A DNA stretch of 64,000 bases from Paenibacillus sp. JJ-100 (GTDB lineage Bacteria > Bacillota > Bacilli > Paenibacillales > Paenibacillaceae), in NCBI RefSeq assembly GCF_948329825.1, contig NZ_CAOJCM010000007.1, forward strand, positions 168,770 to 232,769, given 5' to 3'. This document shows, piece by piece, positions 1-9,424 of the stretch. The translations under genes and the position numbers were made by a program. The first letter of the stretch is position 1. Each line of letters begins with the position of its first letter. The notes beneath the pieces were generated by a model. It made no database searches and was not told the origin of the DNA. It was given only the letters and a program-made list of their open reading frames with translations.

Positions 1-495
1 AATTTCACCCTTCTCGTCGAGCAAAAGATAGTTTCCATCATTATGTTTAAGAAGCGTGATTAGGAATTGTTGCAACAGTGTAGCCGAATGTTTCTCAGAT
101 ATTTGCTTTTGACGATTCCGGTGAGACTGATTCAGTGCATTCTGGATGACAGTGGTGAATTGTTCTGTGTATTCGAGAGGTTTGGTCATAAAGGCAAAGA
201 TTCCAACTTCGTTGATCGCTGTTAACATGGAGGAAGTGTGTAAATGCCCGGATAAAATAATACGTACCACGGCAGGATATACACGTTTTAGCGAACGTAA
301 AAAAGCGATTCCATCCATATCGGGCATTAGAATATCAGAGATGACAACATCGATCTCATGATTTTCTAAAATCTCAAAAGCTTCTTTCGGATTAAGTGCG
401 GTAACGACATTCACTTGCTCTGTTTCCAGCCAACGCTTGAGGATCGTTAATACCATCTTGTTGTCGTCTACACATAAAATAGTTCTGGTTGTCAT
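1..495 (-). CDS. Response regulator receiver protein, 3' end outside window
   Basis: The minus-strand frame opens at 495 with ATG and stays open to base 1, giving 165 codons with no stop, so the C-terminus lies outside the window. The start reads MTTRTILCVDDNKMV, with the paired aspartates D10/D11, phosphoacceptor D54 in VVISDILMPDMDG, a conserved Ser in ILSGH and the Lys of MTKPL: a complete CheY-like receiver. After about residue 125 comes a helical linker and then NYLLLDEKGE, which could open a PAS-like or other output domain, but too little is visible to name it. It diverges from the receiver-like gene at 542 with only 46 bp between starts. A histidine kinase follows on the other strand, so the three may form one signalling unit (inference). 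Confidence 0.85.
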   Translation of the reverse strand, partial: MTTRTILCVDDNKMVLTILKRWLETEQVNVVTALNPKEAFEILENHEIDVVISDILMPDMDGIAFLRSLKRVYPAVVRIILSGHLHTSSMLTAINEVGIFAFMTKPLEYTEQFTTVIQNALNQSHRNRQKQISEKHSATLLQQFLITLLKHNDGNYLLLDEKGEI

Positions 496-541
496 TGTTA
501 ATTGCAGCTCCAATCTAAAGAGAAGGAATGAACTTCTGTAT

Positions 542-958
542 ATGAATGATACCAACATTATTGCTTTTTTGAAAGACAAGAAGTTGGGCGAAATGTTGAA
601 GCTAAGTTTTGAGCGTATGAATTCTGCTGAAAGGTCTCTTAAAGCGAGAGGCATGAGATTGTTCTACGGTGTGCCAGAGAAAAAGTGGGGCAAGTTATCG
701 ATGAAGATTACAGATCGGCTCGAACACATAGACGGAACATATGATTTGTATATCATCGATAGCCGAGGGTTTGATGTTGTAGAACTGGAGAGGCTGTATT
801 TTGACCATCATAGTCGAATCTTACTTCTTCATGAGGCTCAAGAAGAAGCACAATCCGTATATGAGTTTTTCGAAAGGAAAGTTACTCGTTTATTGTGTCT
901 GAGATTACCTCTGATCGAGTTTGAATTAGAGTGTGCTGCCAAACAAATGATCGACTAA
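542..958 (+). CDS. Small protein of unknown function, possible degenerate receiver fold
   Basis: 138 residues; I do not recognise a named family. The hydrophobic strand pattern (TNIIAFL, DLYIIDSR, RILLLHE, TRLLCLRLP) spaced by amphipathic helices resembles a CheY-like fold. The acidic pair after strand 1 is absent (FLKDKK), and the strand-3 Asp sits in IIDSRGF without the usual MP motif. Start choice is uncertain: ATG 542 has AGAAGGA 14 bases upstream, a little far, and the frame stays open upstream. The gene ends 27 bases before the kinase at 986 and is probably co-transcribed with it. If it is a pseudo-receiver it could act as a phosphorylation-independent adaptor for that kinase; this is inference. 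Confidence 0.6.
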   Translation: MNDTNIIAFLKDKKLGEMLKLSFERMNSAERSLKARGMRLFYGVPEKKWGKLSMKITDRLEHIDGTYDLYIIDSRGFDVVELERLYFDHHSRILLLHEAQEEAQSVYEFFERKVTRLLCLRLPLIEFELECAAKQMID

Positions 959-985
959 TCTGACCAGGGAGAGGAGGGAGCTTCG

Positions 986-2716
986 TTGGTTAACAAACTA
1001 AATATACTGATTAAATCCGTTCTCCCTTTAGTACTTATCGTATTGCTTTTAACTATTTTCTACATCGGTGTAATTCAATATATGAACTATACCTATCGTG
1101 AACAGGCCATTCAAAGCCATAAAAAAGAACTGGAGCAAGCCGTCTCGGTAATCCGTAACCGTTTGGATTCTCAATATGAGCTGTGGCAGCAAACTTTAAT
1201 CTATCTTGCCAAAACGGGGTTAACCAAAACATCGAATGGAACGCTCAAAGCTGATCCGGAAATGGCTGAACTTTTACCTGACACTTGGGCTGTATTGAAC
1301 AAAAAAGGGCAGACGATTGCTTCGAATAAAAATCATATATCCGTCCCTGCCAATCTGTTGAATATAGCTCCTGATCAGACTTATCAATGGACTGAGTTTT
1401 ATGCGGATGATGATGTACCGAGGCAATATTTAATTAGTCCCATCCCAACAGAATCTGCGAAAGATATGGTTGCGGTTCTTGAGATCGGACCGGATCAATT
1501 ATCGGAAACTATAGGTTCGGATTTGCCATATCATATATCACTTTACAACTACGAATATAAAGTCGTGGCCTCCGATTTAAAAGGTGAGATCGGGCACCCG
1601 GTAATCAATGAAATTACTAAAAAAATGCTCGATGGTGATACTGGAACGGCGCATGCTGACGGAAAAATGACAGCTTACGGATTTAGTGATACCAAGGGAG
1701 GCGCGTTATATGTATCGGCATGGTTAGCTGAATCAGATGTTTTAAGACAGGCTAATCGGTTAAAAATGTGGAGTTTACTCTCCATTGTACCGGTCATTTT
1801 TGTCTTCGCGCTGTTAGCCGCATGGTATCGCAAGATGATCATCGCTCGTGAGACACATCATCAGCGCTCCAGAGATGTCCAGCATCAAGCTAGCTTGTTA
1901 AAGCGACAGGATGAGCTGCATGTGCCGTTCCTGCAAGAAATCAATGAGGGTATTGAAAGTATGAGTGACCGCTTGCAAGCTTTAACAGGCGGAGAGGATA
2001 TCAAACTGTTAGGTTTTTACCGAGATATAGCTGATGAATGGGCTCAGGAGGAAGGTCTCCTTATGAATCCCGAGCGAGCAGAAAAAAAAGCTTTTTTTGA
2101 TGAACTTAACGAGATGTTCATCCAGAATCGATTGGAACAGGAAAAGGAAATTGATGTGGTTCAGCATCAATTAAGAACGATGGGAATGAAAGTGACTTCG
2201 CATCTGCAGACAGGTATGAACAGTGAACTGGTCGATATTAATATTCTGATTCAGGATACCATTACATGGGCTAGAGCTCATATGGATCTATCCGATGTCG
2301 AAGTGTATTTTGTAGCTGAACATATTCCTGCCGTACTTCTGCATCCAATGATGTTCCGAAAGGTTATTGTTGGACTGCTGGAGAACGCAGTAAAAGCGAT
2401 GAGAAAACAGAATAAGGCTCAAGAATCAGCGGGATCGAGCAGAAAAACAATTCGTTCCGGCAGAGCTTTAACTATGAAGATTCAAATTTATACGCGTCTT
2501 GAACCGCAAGGAATCAGCGTTGAGATGGAAGATGAAGGTGGCGGCCTAGATGACAAGAAGCGGTATCAATACTTTCAGGAGAATTATTCTCAAAGCACAC
2601 AGGAGCATGGTCTCAGCTTGTTCCATATGGACCAATATCTTAAAAGCATTAATGGTAAATTAAAGCTTCGAAATACTGATGTGGGATTGAAGGCAACTGT
2701 TCGAGTGCCTCGATAA
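986..2716 (+). CDS. Membrane-bound sensor histidine kinase-like protein
   Basis: 576 residues from a TTG start preceded by GAGAGGAGGGAG. A membrane segment at about residues 10-32 and a second at about 258-278 enclose a roughly 220-residue outer sensor region of Cache-like size. The cytoplasmic C-terminus is a HATPase_c domain: N-box LLENAVKAM, G1 box EDEGGGL, and a weak G2 box EHGLSLFHM. The dimerisation helix is unusual: the only H-box-like string is QHQLRTMGM around H394, where most kinases have HELRTPL. The protein may autophosphorylate at H394 or may be a divergent kinase. Neighbours are the receiver-like protein upstream and the large membrane protein 57 bases downstream. Confidence 0.75.
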   Translation: MVNKLNILIKSVLPLVLIVLLLTIFYIGVIQYMNYTYREQAIQSHKKELEQAVSVIRNRLDSQYELWQQTLIYLAKTGLTKTSNGTLKADPEMAELLPDTWAVLNKKGQTIASNKNHISVPANLLNIAPDQTYQWTEFYADDDVPRQYLISPIPTESAKDMVAVLEIGPDQLSETIGSDLPYHISLYNYEYKVVASDLKGEIGHPVINEITKKMLDGDTGTAHADGKMTAYGFSDTKGGALYVSAWLAESDVLRQANRLKMWSLLSIVPVIFVFALLAAWYRKMIIARETHHQRSRDVQHQASLLKRQDELHVPFLQEINEGIESMSDRLQALTGGEDIKLLGFYRDIADEWAQEEGLLMNPERAEKKAFFDELNEMFIQNRLEQEKEIDVVQHQLRTMGMKVTSHLQTGMNSELVDINILIQDTITWARAHMDLSDVEVYFVAEHIPAVLLHPMMFRKVIVGLLENAVKAMRKQNKAQESAGSSRKTIRSGRALTMKIQIYTRLEPQGISVEMEDEGGGLDDKKRYQYFQENYSQSTQEHGLSLFHMDQYLKSINGKLKLRNTDVGLKATVRVPR

Positions 2717-2773
2717 TGGGAGTTGGTGCACATTGAATGGACAACCATCTCTTCATTGCGTGGAGGGAGAAAT

Positions 2774-5700
2774 ATGAAACAACGGATATATGCCTATCGA
2801 TATGATGCAGTGTCCATTCTGTTTATGGTCATCGTCATTGGCATTTTTTTGGCCCCTATATATACGGACGGACATATTGTGTTCAGTGATCTTGCATTTG
2901 GATGGAGTTCGGAACGTTATCTAGAAGAAATTGTCGGTGTATGGAATGAACGGTGGTCTACATCCACGCTATTTAATGCACCACGATTACTCTATATTCT
3001 TCCTTTCTATATCCTATCAACTTGGTTTGATCATAGTGGAGCAGTACTGATTAAGTCCTTTATTACTTCGCTGCTACTCGTATCTGGATTGTCCATGTAC
3101 CTGTTTACGAAAAGATTGGTTAGTGTGTATTATTCCAAGAATTTTACGTTCCAGCGGATTATGGCACTGACGACAGGTTCGTTATTTTACGCCATTAACC
3201 CATGGGTAATTTTTCGGATTCAACACATTTATCTATTGTGTGGATATAGTCTGTTCCCGTTAGTATTAATGTTTTTCTTTAATGCATTTGATCCTAAATT
3301 CCAAACGCAACGTATTCCCAACTATCAGATCTCCAAAGTGTATCGAAAAAATGTGATTGATCTGTTTCTATTAGCTCTGGTATTCACGGTGAGTGCAGCT
3401 GCAATCCATTATTTCTTTTTTGGAGCCATGTACCTAGCGATGTTCGCTTTTCTGCTTTTGATTAAAGTGACATGGGAGTATCGTAGAGAGGGCTGGAACG
3501 TTCTAAGGGGAATCTACCGAAGCTGGATTTTAAAAGGTCTCGTGTTTGGTCTGTTTTTCGGTATGCTTAGCTTCTATTGGTTGTCTCTGTATGGTGGGAG
3601 CATATTAATGGGAGCTCAGGCGTCTCAGCATAACATCAACGTGGTGGATACCTTGTCATTATTTAGCCAGAACAGCACGCTGTTAAATGTGCTATTGATG
3701 GTTAGCTATTGGTGGCCGATGTTCCCTTTGAGCCAATTGCCCCTCAGTTTTTATATATTTGGCGGCATTATACTCATTATCATGTTAATCGGTATCGTTA
3801 TGCGATCCAAGGGGAGAACCTTAATTCTTATATTCGGAGGTATTGCGCTGATTCTCATTCTGGCCTCTACGGGAACGACGATCTCTTGGCTAGCTAACTT
3901 CTTTGTCATCGTGGTTACGAAGACTCCGATTATAGGTGCAATGTTTCGGGATCCGAATAAAATCGTAGGACTGCTTGCTCTGAATTTTGCCATCCTGCTC
4001 ACATTTGGTGTGATACAAATTCAAGAATGGATCAGAGCAAAAAAGTTCGGCCGACCGTTAAAGTTTGCTGTAGTTATTGCCGTAACGGCATGTTTGTGGA
4101 TCTACATCTCACCAGTACGCCATGAATTCATCGAGGGGTATTACAAACCCGTACAGGTTCCTAAAGAGTACCGTGAAATTAACAATGAATTGTCCAAAGT
4201 AAATAATTATGCGAGTAAAGCTCTGTATATTCCGGTCGCTGATCAGATGATCCAGAACTATAACGGGGTAGCAACGCCTGTATGGAATGTGGGAGACACG
4301 GCGATGGAGAAAGCTACGGGTGATGTCCATGTGTATTCTTCTTCTCAGAACACGTTATTTCACCATGAAGGGAACGCACCAAGCATCAGCTATTATATGA
4401 ATTTTCTGCAGTACCTGTTGGATCAAGGACTTAGCTCTAAATTAGGAACGTTGTATGTTCCTTTTGGAATCAGTCAATTGGTGTATCATAACGAGTACTC
4501 TGGTCAGAGAGAACGCCAACAGTTTAACGAGCAGATCTTGGATTTCCAGGAAGGACTCAAACGAACGTATAAAAACTCTATTTTTTCCATGTACCATCTG
4601 GCTGATCCACTCCCATACATGTCTATTGTCTCCAACAAAATTATTACACCTTACGGGTATAGTCGTGCAGAAAGTTACAGTCACCAACCAGGATTTGATT
4701 TTAATCGATTTGGTCTACTATACAGTGCCCTGGATCCCTCGGTGAAAACGGTGCAAACTGCCAACAAGGGTGACTATATTGAATCTTCAAGTATGAAGGA
4801 TCTGTGGCTGAGCCAACTCCCGGATTCATTTTACCTCAGACCCTTTGATGTCATTGAGGATGGAAATGCTTTTCTGAAATGGTCTAAATCCTATGTGTCC
4901 AATGCGGACTGGATGTGGTTTCTCTCATCTCAAGGAATCCGTAACTTTCCTTTTGATATGGAGATGGGGACGGGAGTAGCAGTTACATTTGCTAGTAACA
5001 AGCTGGATGTTTTGCCTTATCAGATGAATCAGATCGAGGGTAAGGTTGTGGCGGATTTTGATTCGTTGCTCAAAATGGAAAAGTTTTTTCAAGCAGATAA
5101 TCCGGGCATGTTTGATGTGCAAGCTCACCCGGCCGCTGCTTCCAATAATATTCCTTTACTACAGGGCGAGATTATTAAGGGTGACCCGGATAATATATGG
5201 CAAGTGGCCAAATCAGGATTACTAGATGCCAAGGAAAACAACCCGTATCGATTTTCTATCGTCGCATCCGGTAGGGGCACGAATAAAATGCATGTCAAAG
5301 TGCGCTTCTATGATGAGAAAATGCAAGAATTGGGCATCAGCTATGTGGTTGCTCCCACAGAGGAATACAATTTTGATAAAGTTAACTTTTTTGGTGAATA
5401 TGTCTCTCCTCCGGGAAGTGCCCACATGCGTATAGACTTGTTAAGTCAGCAACGTCCCGAGCAAAAAACATACTGGTGGATTCATGATATTTTTCTCCAA
5501 GACTTGGAGGCTTACAAGAAACCGAATACCTTTACAATGGTCAAGAAAATGGACAAAGATACGCTGGCCCATGTCTATATCAGAGTACTTAAAAGTCAGG
5601 CTGGCGGCGAGATTGAGATCGAGATGCCGGACAAGACGACTACATCAGTTCAAACACGAAGCCAGCTGATCAATCAATTTGAATGGGTCGACTTGGGGCC

Positions 5701-7216
5701 TCACATTTTTCCTGCTGGCGCATCAAGCGTGACGGTGACGAACAAGGATGGCTTCAATGCTATTAACATGTTTGCCGTTATACCTGAGAATCTTGTGGAC
5801 ACATCGATGTTTCCTATTAAACAGGCAATCAAACGAGCAAAAACATTTATGATCCTCGAGGCTGAGAATGATTTCGAAGGGAAGCCGGAGATACAATCTA
5901 CAAGAACGTATCCTGAATTAAGTATGGGAAGAGGGCTCAGATATCTGGATGGAGAGCTCAGCAAAAAAATAGAAATAGTAAAGTCAGGGCAGTATGACTT
6001 GTCATTGCTGGCGGACATCCCGAAGTCAACGGATGGAGAAATAACGGTGCGTTTAGAGCATCTGCAGACCGGTCAGGTTATAGAGCGGAAATTACATTCT
6101 AAAGATATACCGGTTGAAGAGAAAATAAGTTCCGAACAAAAAGTTATTATTACCGATCCCTATCGTGAGGGGTTTAACAAAAGAATTACATCATCTGACA
6201 CCGTCCTGCAGGGTTATGGACGAGCGAAAGTGAATTCAATTGCTCTTGAGTCCGGAGAATACAATCTGAGCGTTGCATTGCACAGCCAGGTTGCTTCCAT
6301 GGTGGAAGTGCACGATTTTCATCCAATGCGTGGCGATGAGTATAACCTGGAGCAGGGGACAGAAGAACAGCAAGTGTCTGTAGAACAGCCATCTTCCACC
6401 TGTGCTTTTAGTGGTCTCAGCTTGGGGGAAACAACATCCGTGGTATCCCAGGGAGGTTTGGATATTAAGTACGGTAAAACTTACTCCTGCGAGTGGTATA
6501 CCTATACCTCCAATCCGATTCCGGTGACTGGGGAAGAAGAGTACGTCATCTCTTTTCTTGCCAAGTCCGATGATATTCATGATCGGCATATTAAAGTGGC
6601 CTTTATGGATCGTTCCAGAAACTTGATACAGACCACCTATGTTGATGAAGTCGAAGAAAAAGATAAATTCAAATGGAATAAATATGAGCAACTCATCACG
6701 GCCCCTCAGCAGGCAACAAGCATGCAGATTCAGATCCTCGCAAGAGGTGACGGAGCCAAGGATGGATGGTTCAGAATGAAAGATCTCAACGTCATTCCTT
6801 ACAATCAGTTAGTGTTACTGGATCAAGTTATGCTAGCAGAGCACACGGATACTTTCGATTTTTTTTACGCAAGTGCAACAGAAGCCAAGTTAAATTATCA
6901 GCGTACCGGATCAATGAGCCGTGAATTTTCACTGGTTAATCCTCAAAGGGAGCGGCTGCTGATCAATGAGATCGAGTCTCCAAACCCGTTGTGGGAATTT
7001 ACATTGGACACAGATAAGATCCGCGCCAGGCTAGCTGTTAATGGAGTTACCTCCGGGTTTATAACGACAGGTTCCGGAGAAGGACAGATTGTTGTGATTT
7101 TAGAAAAAATGTATCGGGTCGGTATTGCTCTTCTGTTGTTAGGTACACTGGTTGGCGTGCTGTGTATCCTGCCATGGAGATGGAGGAAGAAGAAGAGCTA
7201 TAAAACATACTTGTAG
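2774..7216 (+). CDS. Very large polytopic membrane protein, GT-C glycosyltransferase-like N-terminus with a long extracytoplasmic region
   Basis: 1480 residues. ATG 2774 is chosen because GGAGGGAGA lies 3-11 bases upstream; an upstream TTG at 2723 lacks such a site. About a dozen hydrophobic segments fill residues 12-455. The first outer loop contains HIVFSDLAFGW, an acidic-loop arrangement seen in GT-C fold lipid-linked sugar transferases and YfhO-type proteins. A soluble region of about 1000 residues follows, rich in beta-sandwich-like stretches (for example around 840-900 and 1250-1320) that look like carbohydrate-binding modules. One more membrane segment (about 1450-1473) and a basic tail RWRKKK close the protein. 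The likely role is transferring sugars to a surface polymer outside the membrane, supported by manC and the SLH protein nearby. Its donor and acceptor are unknown. Its end overlaps the convergent regulator by 19 bp. Confidence 0.6.
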   Translation: MKQRIYAYRYDAVSILFMVIVIGIFLAPIYTDGHIVFSDLAFGWSSERYLEEIVGVWNERWSTSTLFNAPRLLYILPFYILSTWFDHSGAVLIKSFITSLLLVSGLSMYLFTKRLVSVYYSKNFTFQRIMALTTGSLFYAINPWVIFRIQHIYLLCGYSLFPLVLMFFFNAFDPKFQTQRIPNYQISKVYRKNVIDLFLLALVFTVSAAAIHYFFFGAMYLAMFAFLLLIKVTWEYRREGWNVLRGIYRSWILKGLVFGLFFGMLSFYWLSLYGGSILMGAQASQHNINVVDTLSLFSQNSTLLNVLLMVSYWWPMFPLSQLPLSFYIFGGIILIIMLIGIVMRSKGRTLILIFGGIALILILASTGTTISWLANFFVIVVTKTPIIGAMFRDPNKIVGLLALNFAILLTFGVIQIQEWIRAKKFGRPLKFAVVIAVTACLWIYISPVRHEFIEGYYKPVQVPKEYREINNELSKVNNYASKALYIPVADQMIQNYNGVATPVWNVGDTAMEKATGDVHVYSSSQNTLFHHEGNAPSISYYMNFLQYLLDQGLSSKLGTLYVPFGISQLVYHNEYSGQRERQQFNEQILDFQEGLKRTYKNSIFSMYHLADPLPYMSIVSNKIITPYGYSRAESYSHQPGFDFNRFGLLYSALDPSVKTVQTANKGDYIESSSMKDLWLSQLPDSFYLRPFDVIEDGNAFLKWSKSYVSNADWMWFLSSQGIRNFPFDMEMGTGVAVTFASNKLDVLPYQMNQIEGKVVADFDSLLKMEKFFQADNPGMFDVQAHPAAASNNIPLLQGEIIKGDPDNIWQVAKSGLLDAKENNPYRFSIVASGRGTNKMHVKVRFYDEKMQELGISYVVAPTEEYNFDKVNFFGEYVSPPGSAHMRIDLLSQQRPEQKTYWWIHDIFLQDLEAYKKPNTFTMVKKMDKDTLAHVYIRVLKSQAGGEIEIEMPDKTTTSVQTRSQLINQFEWVDLGPHIFPAGASSVTVTNKDGFNAINMFAVIPENLVDTSMFPIKQAIKRAKTFMILEAENDFEGKPEIQSTRTYPELSMGRGLRYLDGELSKKIEIVKSGQYDLSLLADIPKSTDGEITVRLEHLQTGQVIERKLHSKDIPVEEKISSEQKVIITDPYREGFNKRITSSDTVLQGYGRAKVNSIALESGEYNLSVALHSQVASMVEVHDFHPMRGDEYNLEQGTEEQQVSVEQPSSTCAFSGLSLGETTSVVSQGGLDIKYGKTYSCEWYTYTSNPIPVTGEEEYVISFLAKSDDIHDRHIKVAFMDRSRNLIQTTYVDEVEEKDKFKWNKYEQLITAPQQATSMQIQILARGDGAKDGWFRMKDLNVIPYNQLVLLDQVMLAEHTDTFDFFYASATEAKLNYQRTGSMSREFSLVNPQRERLLINEIESPNPLWEFTLDTDKIRARLAVNGVTSGFITTGSGEGQIVVILEKMYRVGIALLLLGTLVGVLCILPWRWRKKKSYKTYL

Positions 7217-7896
7217 CCTGTGCCCCATACCGTTTTAATATGTCGTGGATTTCTTGGGTCAGGCTCTATTTTTTTTCGTAAACTTGAAATATGTACGTCG
7301 ATGGTGCGGTCTAAATAAGCACGCTCGGGACCTTTAATTTTGTCCATCAGTTCATTTCGAGTGAACACTTTTTCAGGATTACGATGAAATTGTTTCATAA
7401 TCTCAAATTCGATGTGAGTCACCTCAATCTCACACTCCTCAATGAAGAGGCTTCTTCTATACTCATTTACATGGACACGACCTGGGGCTACTTGACCTTC
7501 TTTGGGGATGTTTCTTTTGATGGAATAGGTAATTGAAGATCGTCTAAGTAATGCTCTGATCCGTACATCCAATTCTTTCAGACTAAAGGGTTTGCATATA
7601 AAGTCATCTGCCCCATTTTTCAAAGCCCGTAATCGATCATGGAGTAATGTACTGGCAGAGATCATGATAATCGGAATACTTGAATGCTGTCTCAGCGTTT
7701 GAATCAGCTCATGTCCATCGATCTCCGGCATCATCAGATCCGTAATTACGATGTCGGGGTCAAATTGGGTAAAGGCTTGTAAAGCCTCGCGTGCATGATG
7801 AACGCGTCCTGTTTGGTAACCTTCTTCTTCTAGGAAAAAGGCAATCATATCTGCTAGGTTTGTTTCGTCTTCAATTAGTAACACCTTAATTTTCAT
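7198..7896 (-). CDS. OmpR/PhoB-family DNA-binding response regulator
   Basis: 232 residues, ATG with GAGGTGAG upstream on the minus strand. Residues 1-120 are a receiver with acidic pair E9/D10, phosphoacceptor D53 (ITDLMMPEIDG), S80 of MISAS and K102 of ICKPF. Residues about 135-232 form a winged helix: EVTHIEFEIMKQFHRNPEKVFTR contains the typical recognition region, followed by DRTIDVHISSLRKKIE and the wing GTGYKYVL. It therefore binds DNA and probably regulates the surface genes on both sides. No kinase is in its own operon; the PAS kinase at 9425 or the one at 986 are candidate partners. The final 19 bases overlap the end of the large membrane-protein gene. Confidence 0.93.
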   Translation of the reverse strand: MKIKVLLIEDETNLADMIAFFLEEEGYQTGRVHHAREALQAFTQFDPDIVITDLMMPEIDGHELIQTLRQHSSIPIIMISASTLLHDRLRALKNGADDFICKPFSLKELDVRIRALLRRSSITYSIKRNIPKEGQVAPGRVHVNEYRRSLFIEECEIEVTHIEFEIMKQFHRNPEKVFTRNELMDKIKGPERAYLDRTIDVHISSLRKKIEPDPRNPRHIKTVWGTGYKYVL

Positions 7897-8028
7897 CAGG
7901 AACTCACCTCAACTATGCATATGTTAAAAAAATACGAAGAAAATATATCGTTTTGCAAAAAAATGATGTAAGAAGTTTAATGATTCTATCCCAGAATATA
8001 GAATGAGGAACAATGTCTAAAATCGTCG

Positions 8029-8034
8029 TATAAT
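8029..8034 (+). promoter_or_regulatory. Candidate -10 element upstream of manC
   Basis: A perfect TATAAT lies 25 bases before the manC start in the intergenic gap that separates it from the divergent regulator. No good -35 element is visible at the usual distance, so the promoter may need an activator, possibly the neighbouring OmpR-type regulator. Confidence 0.4.
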
Positions 8035-8058
8035 ACATGGTGAAGGAAGGGCATTCTT

Positions 8059-9420
8059 ATGCGTCTTATATTATTATCGGGTGGAGCAGGTAAACGTTTA
8101 TGGCCTTTATCGAATAATAATCGACCCAAGCAATTTTTGCCTGTGCTTCAGCATGGCGATTTAAGAGAAAGCATGCTGCAGAGAGTATGGCGCCAACTGG
8201 AAGAAGCGGGGTTGGCTCAACATGCTATTTTCTCATCCAGTGGCAGTCAAAAAGAATTAATTCTTAGCCAAATCTCTACTGATATTGAAATTGTTGAAGA
8301 GCCTGAAAGAAGAGACACCTTTCCTGCGATTGCACTAGCTGCAGCACATTTGTATTCACAAGGTGTAGATAAAAATGAAATCATTACGGTTATGCCAGTT
8401 GACGGTTACGCAGATCATTCGTTTATAGAACACATTCCACGTCTTGCTACGGTTTTGGAGGATACAGGTTGTGATATTGCTTTAATTGGCGTGAAACCCA
8501 ACCAGCCATCTGAAAAATATGGATATATTGTCCCTGGGAAAAATTCAGCAAGTGATCACTCATACCATGAGGTAGAATGCTTCACTGAGAAACCGGATTT
8601 GATGGAGGCGGCACAGTTAATAGAGAAGGGAGCTCTCTGGAACTGCGGCGTATTCGCCTTTCATTTAGGTTATATCATTGAGATTCTTCGGAAAAAGGGA
8701 CTGCCTTACCACTATCAGCAATTACGAGATATGTACAGCACACTGCCAAAATCAAGTTTTGATATTGAGGTCGTAGAAAAGACCGATAAAAGAGCCGTTA
8801 TTACATATAACGGAACGTGGAAAGACTTGGGGACCTGGGACACATTAACGGAAGAAATGGCCTCTAATATAATTGGGAAAGGTCATTTATGTAAAAACTC
8901 TACAGATTCCCATATTATTAATGAGCTTGATCTGCCAGTTAGTGTGTGGAAGGTACCTAATATTATTGTTGTATCAGGCCCCGATGGAATTCTAGTCACT
9001 GACCGGAATGAGGCTACAGGTATTAAACATATGGTTCAGCAAGTCGAGATTCCACCTAGATACGATGAAAGATTATGGGGCAAGCAGACGATACTTATGC
9101 ATAAAGTAGATCCAGAAGGAATTGAAACATTGACCAAACGTGTCATTATCTCTGCTGGGAGAAATATCAGTTATCAGGAGCATCATTTGCGCAAAGAGGT
9201 ATGGACGATTGTTTCCGGTTCGGGAGAAGTTTGTCTTGACGGTAAGTTCTCACCAATTCATGCTGGAGACACCATTATTGTAGAGATCGGAGTGAGACAT
9301 GCGATAAGGGCATTAAAGACAGATTTGGAACTTATTGAGGTACAGGTAGGAAAGGAGATTGGCGAGATGGATACGATAAGATTCACACATGATTGGGATT
9401 TAGCGCCATCAATCCAGTGA
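8059..9420 (+). CDS. manC: Mannose-1-phosphate guanylyltransferase with C-terminal cupin
   Basis: 453 residues, ATG with GAAGGAAGGG upstream. The N-terminal nucleotidyltransferase domain carries the signature LSGGAGKRLWPLS, then RPKQFLPV, VMPVDGY and CFTEKPD, the motifs of enzymes that join GTP and mannose-1-phosphate to make GDP-mannose. The last about 120 residues are a cupin related to type II phosphomannose isomerase: SYQEHHLRKEVWTIVSGSG and GDTIIVEIGVRHAI. Whether the cupin is an active isomerase cannot be told from sequence. GDP-mannose in the cytoplasm would feed mannose-containing polymers or glycoproteins, consistent with the large membrane protein upstream. Four bases separate its stop from the kinase gene, so they are probably one transcript. 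Confidence 0.85.
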   Translation: MRLILLSGGAGKRLWPLSNNNRPKQFLPVLQHGDLRESMLQRVWRQLEEAGLAQHAIFSSSGSQKELILSQISTDIEIVEEPERRDTFPAIALAAAHLYSQGVDKNEIITVMPVDGYADHSFIEHIPRLATVLEDTGCDIALIGVKPNQPSEKYGYIVPGKNSASDHSYHEVECFTEKPDLMEAAQLIEKGALWNCGVFAFHLGYIIEILRKKGLPYHYQQLRDMYSTLPKSSFDIEVVEKTDKRAVITYNGTWKDLGTWDTLTEEMASNIIGKGHLCKNSTDSHIINELDLPVSVWKVPNIIVVSGPDGILVTDRNEATGIKHMVQQVEIPPRYDERLWGKQTILMHKVDPEGIETLTKRVIISAGRNISYQEHHLRKEVWTIVSGSGEVCLDGKFSPIHAGDTIIVEIGVRHAIRALKTDLELIEVQVGKEIGEMDTIRFTHDWDLAPSIQ

Positions 9421-9424
9421 AGAG

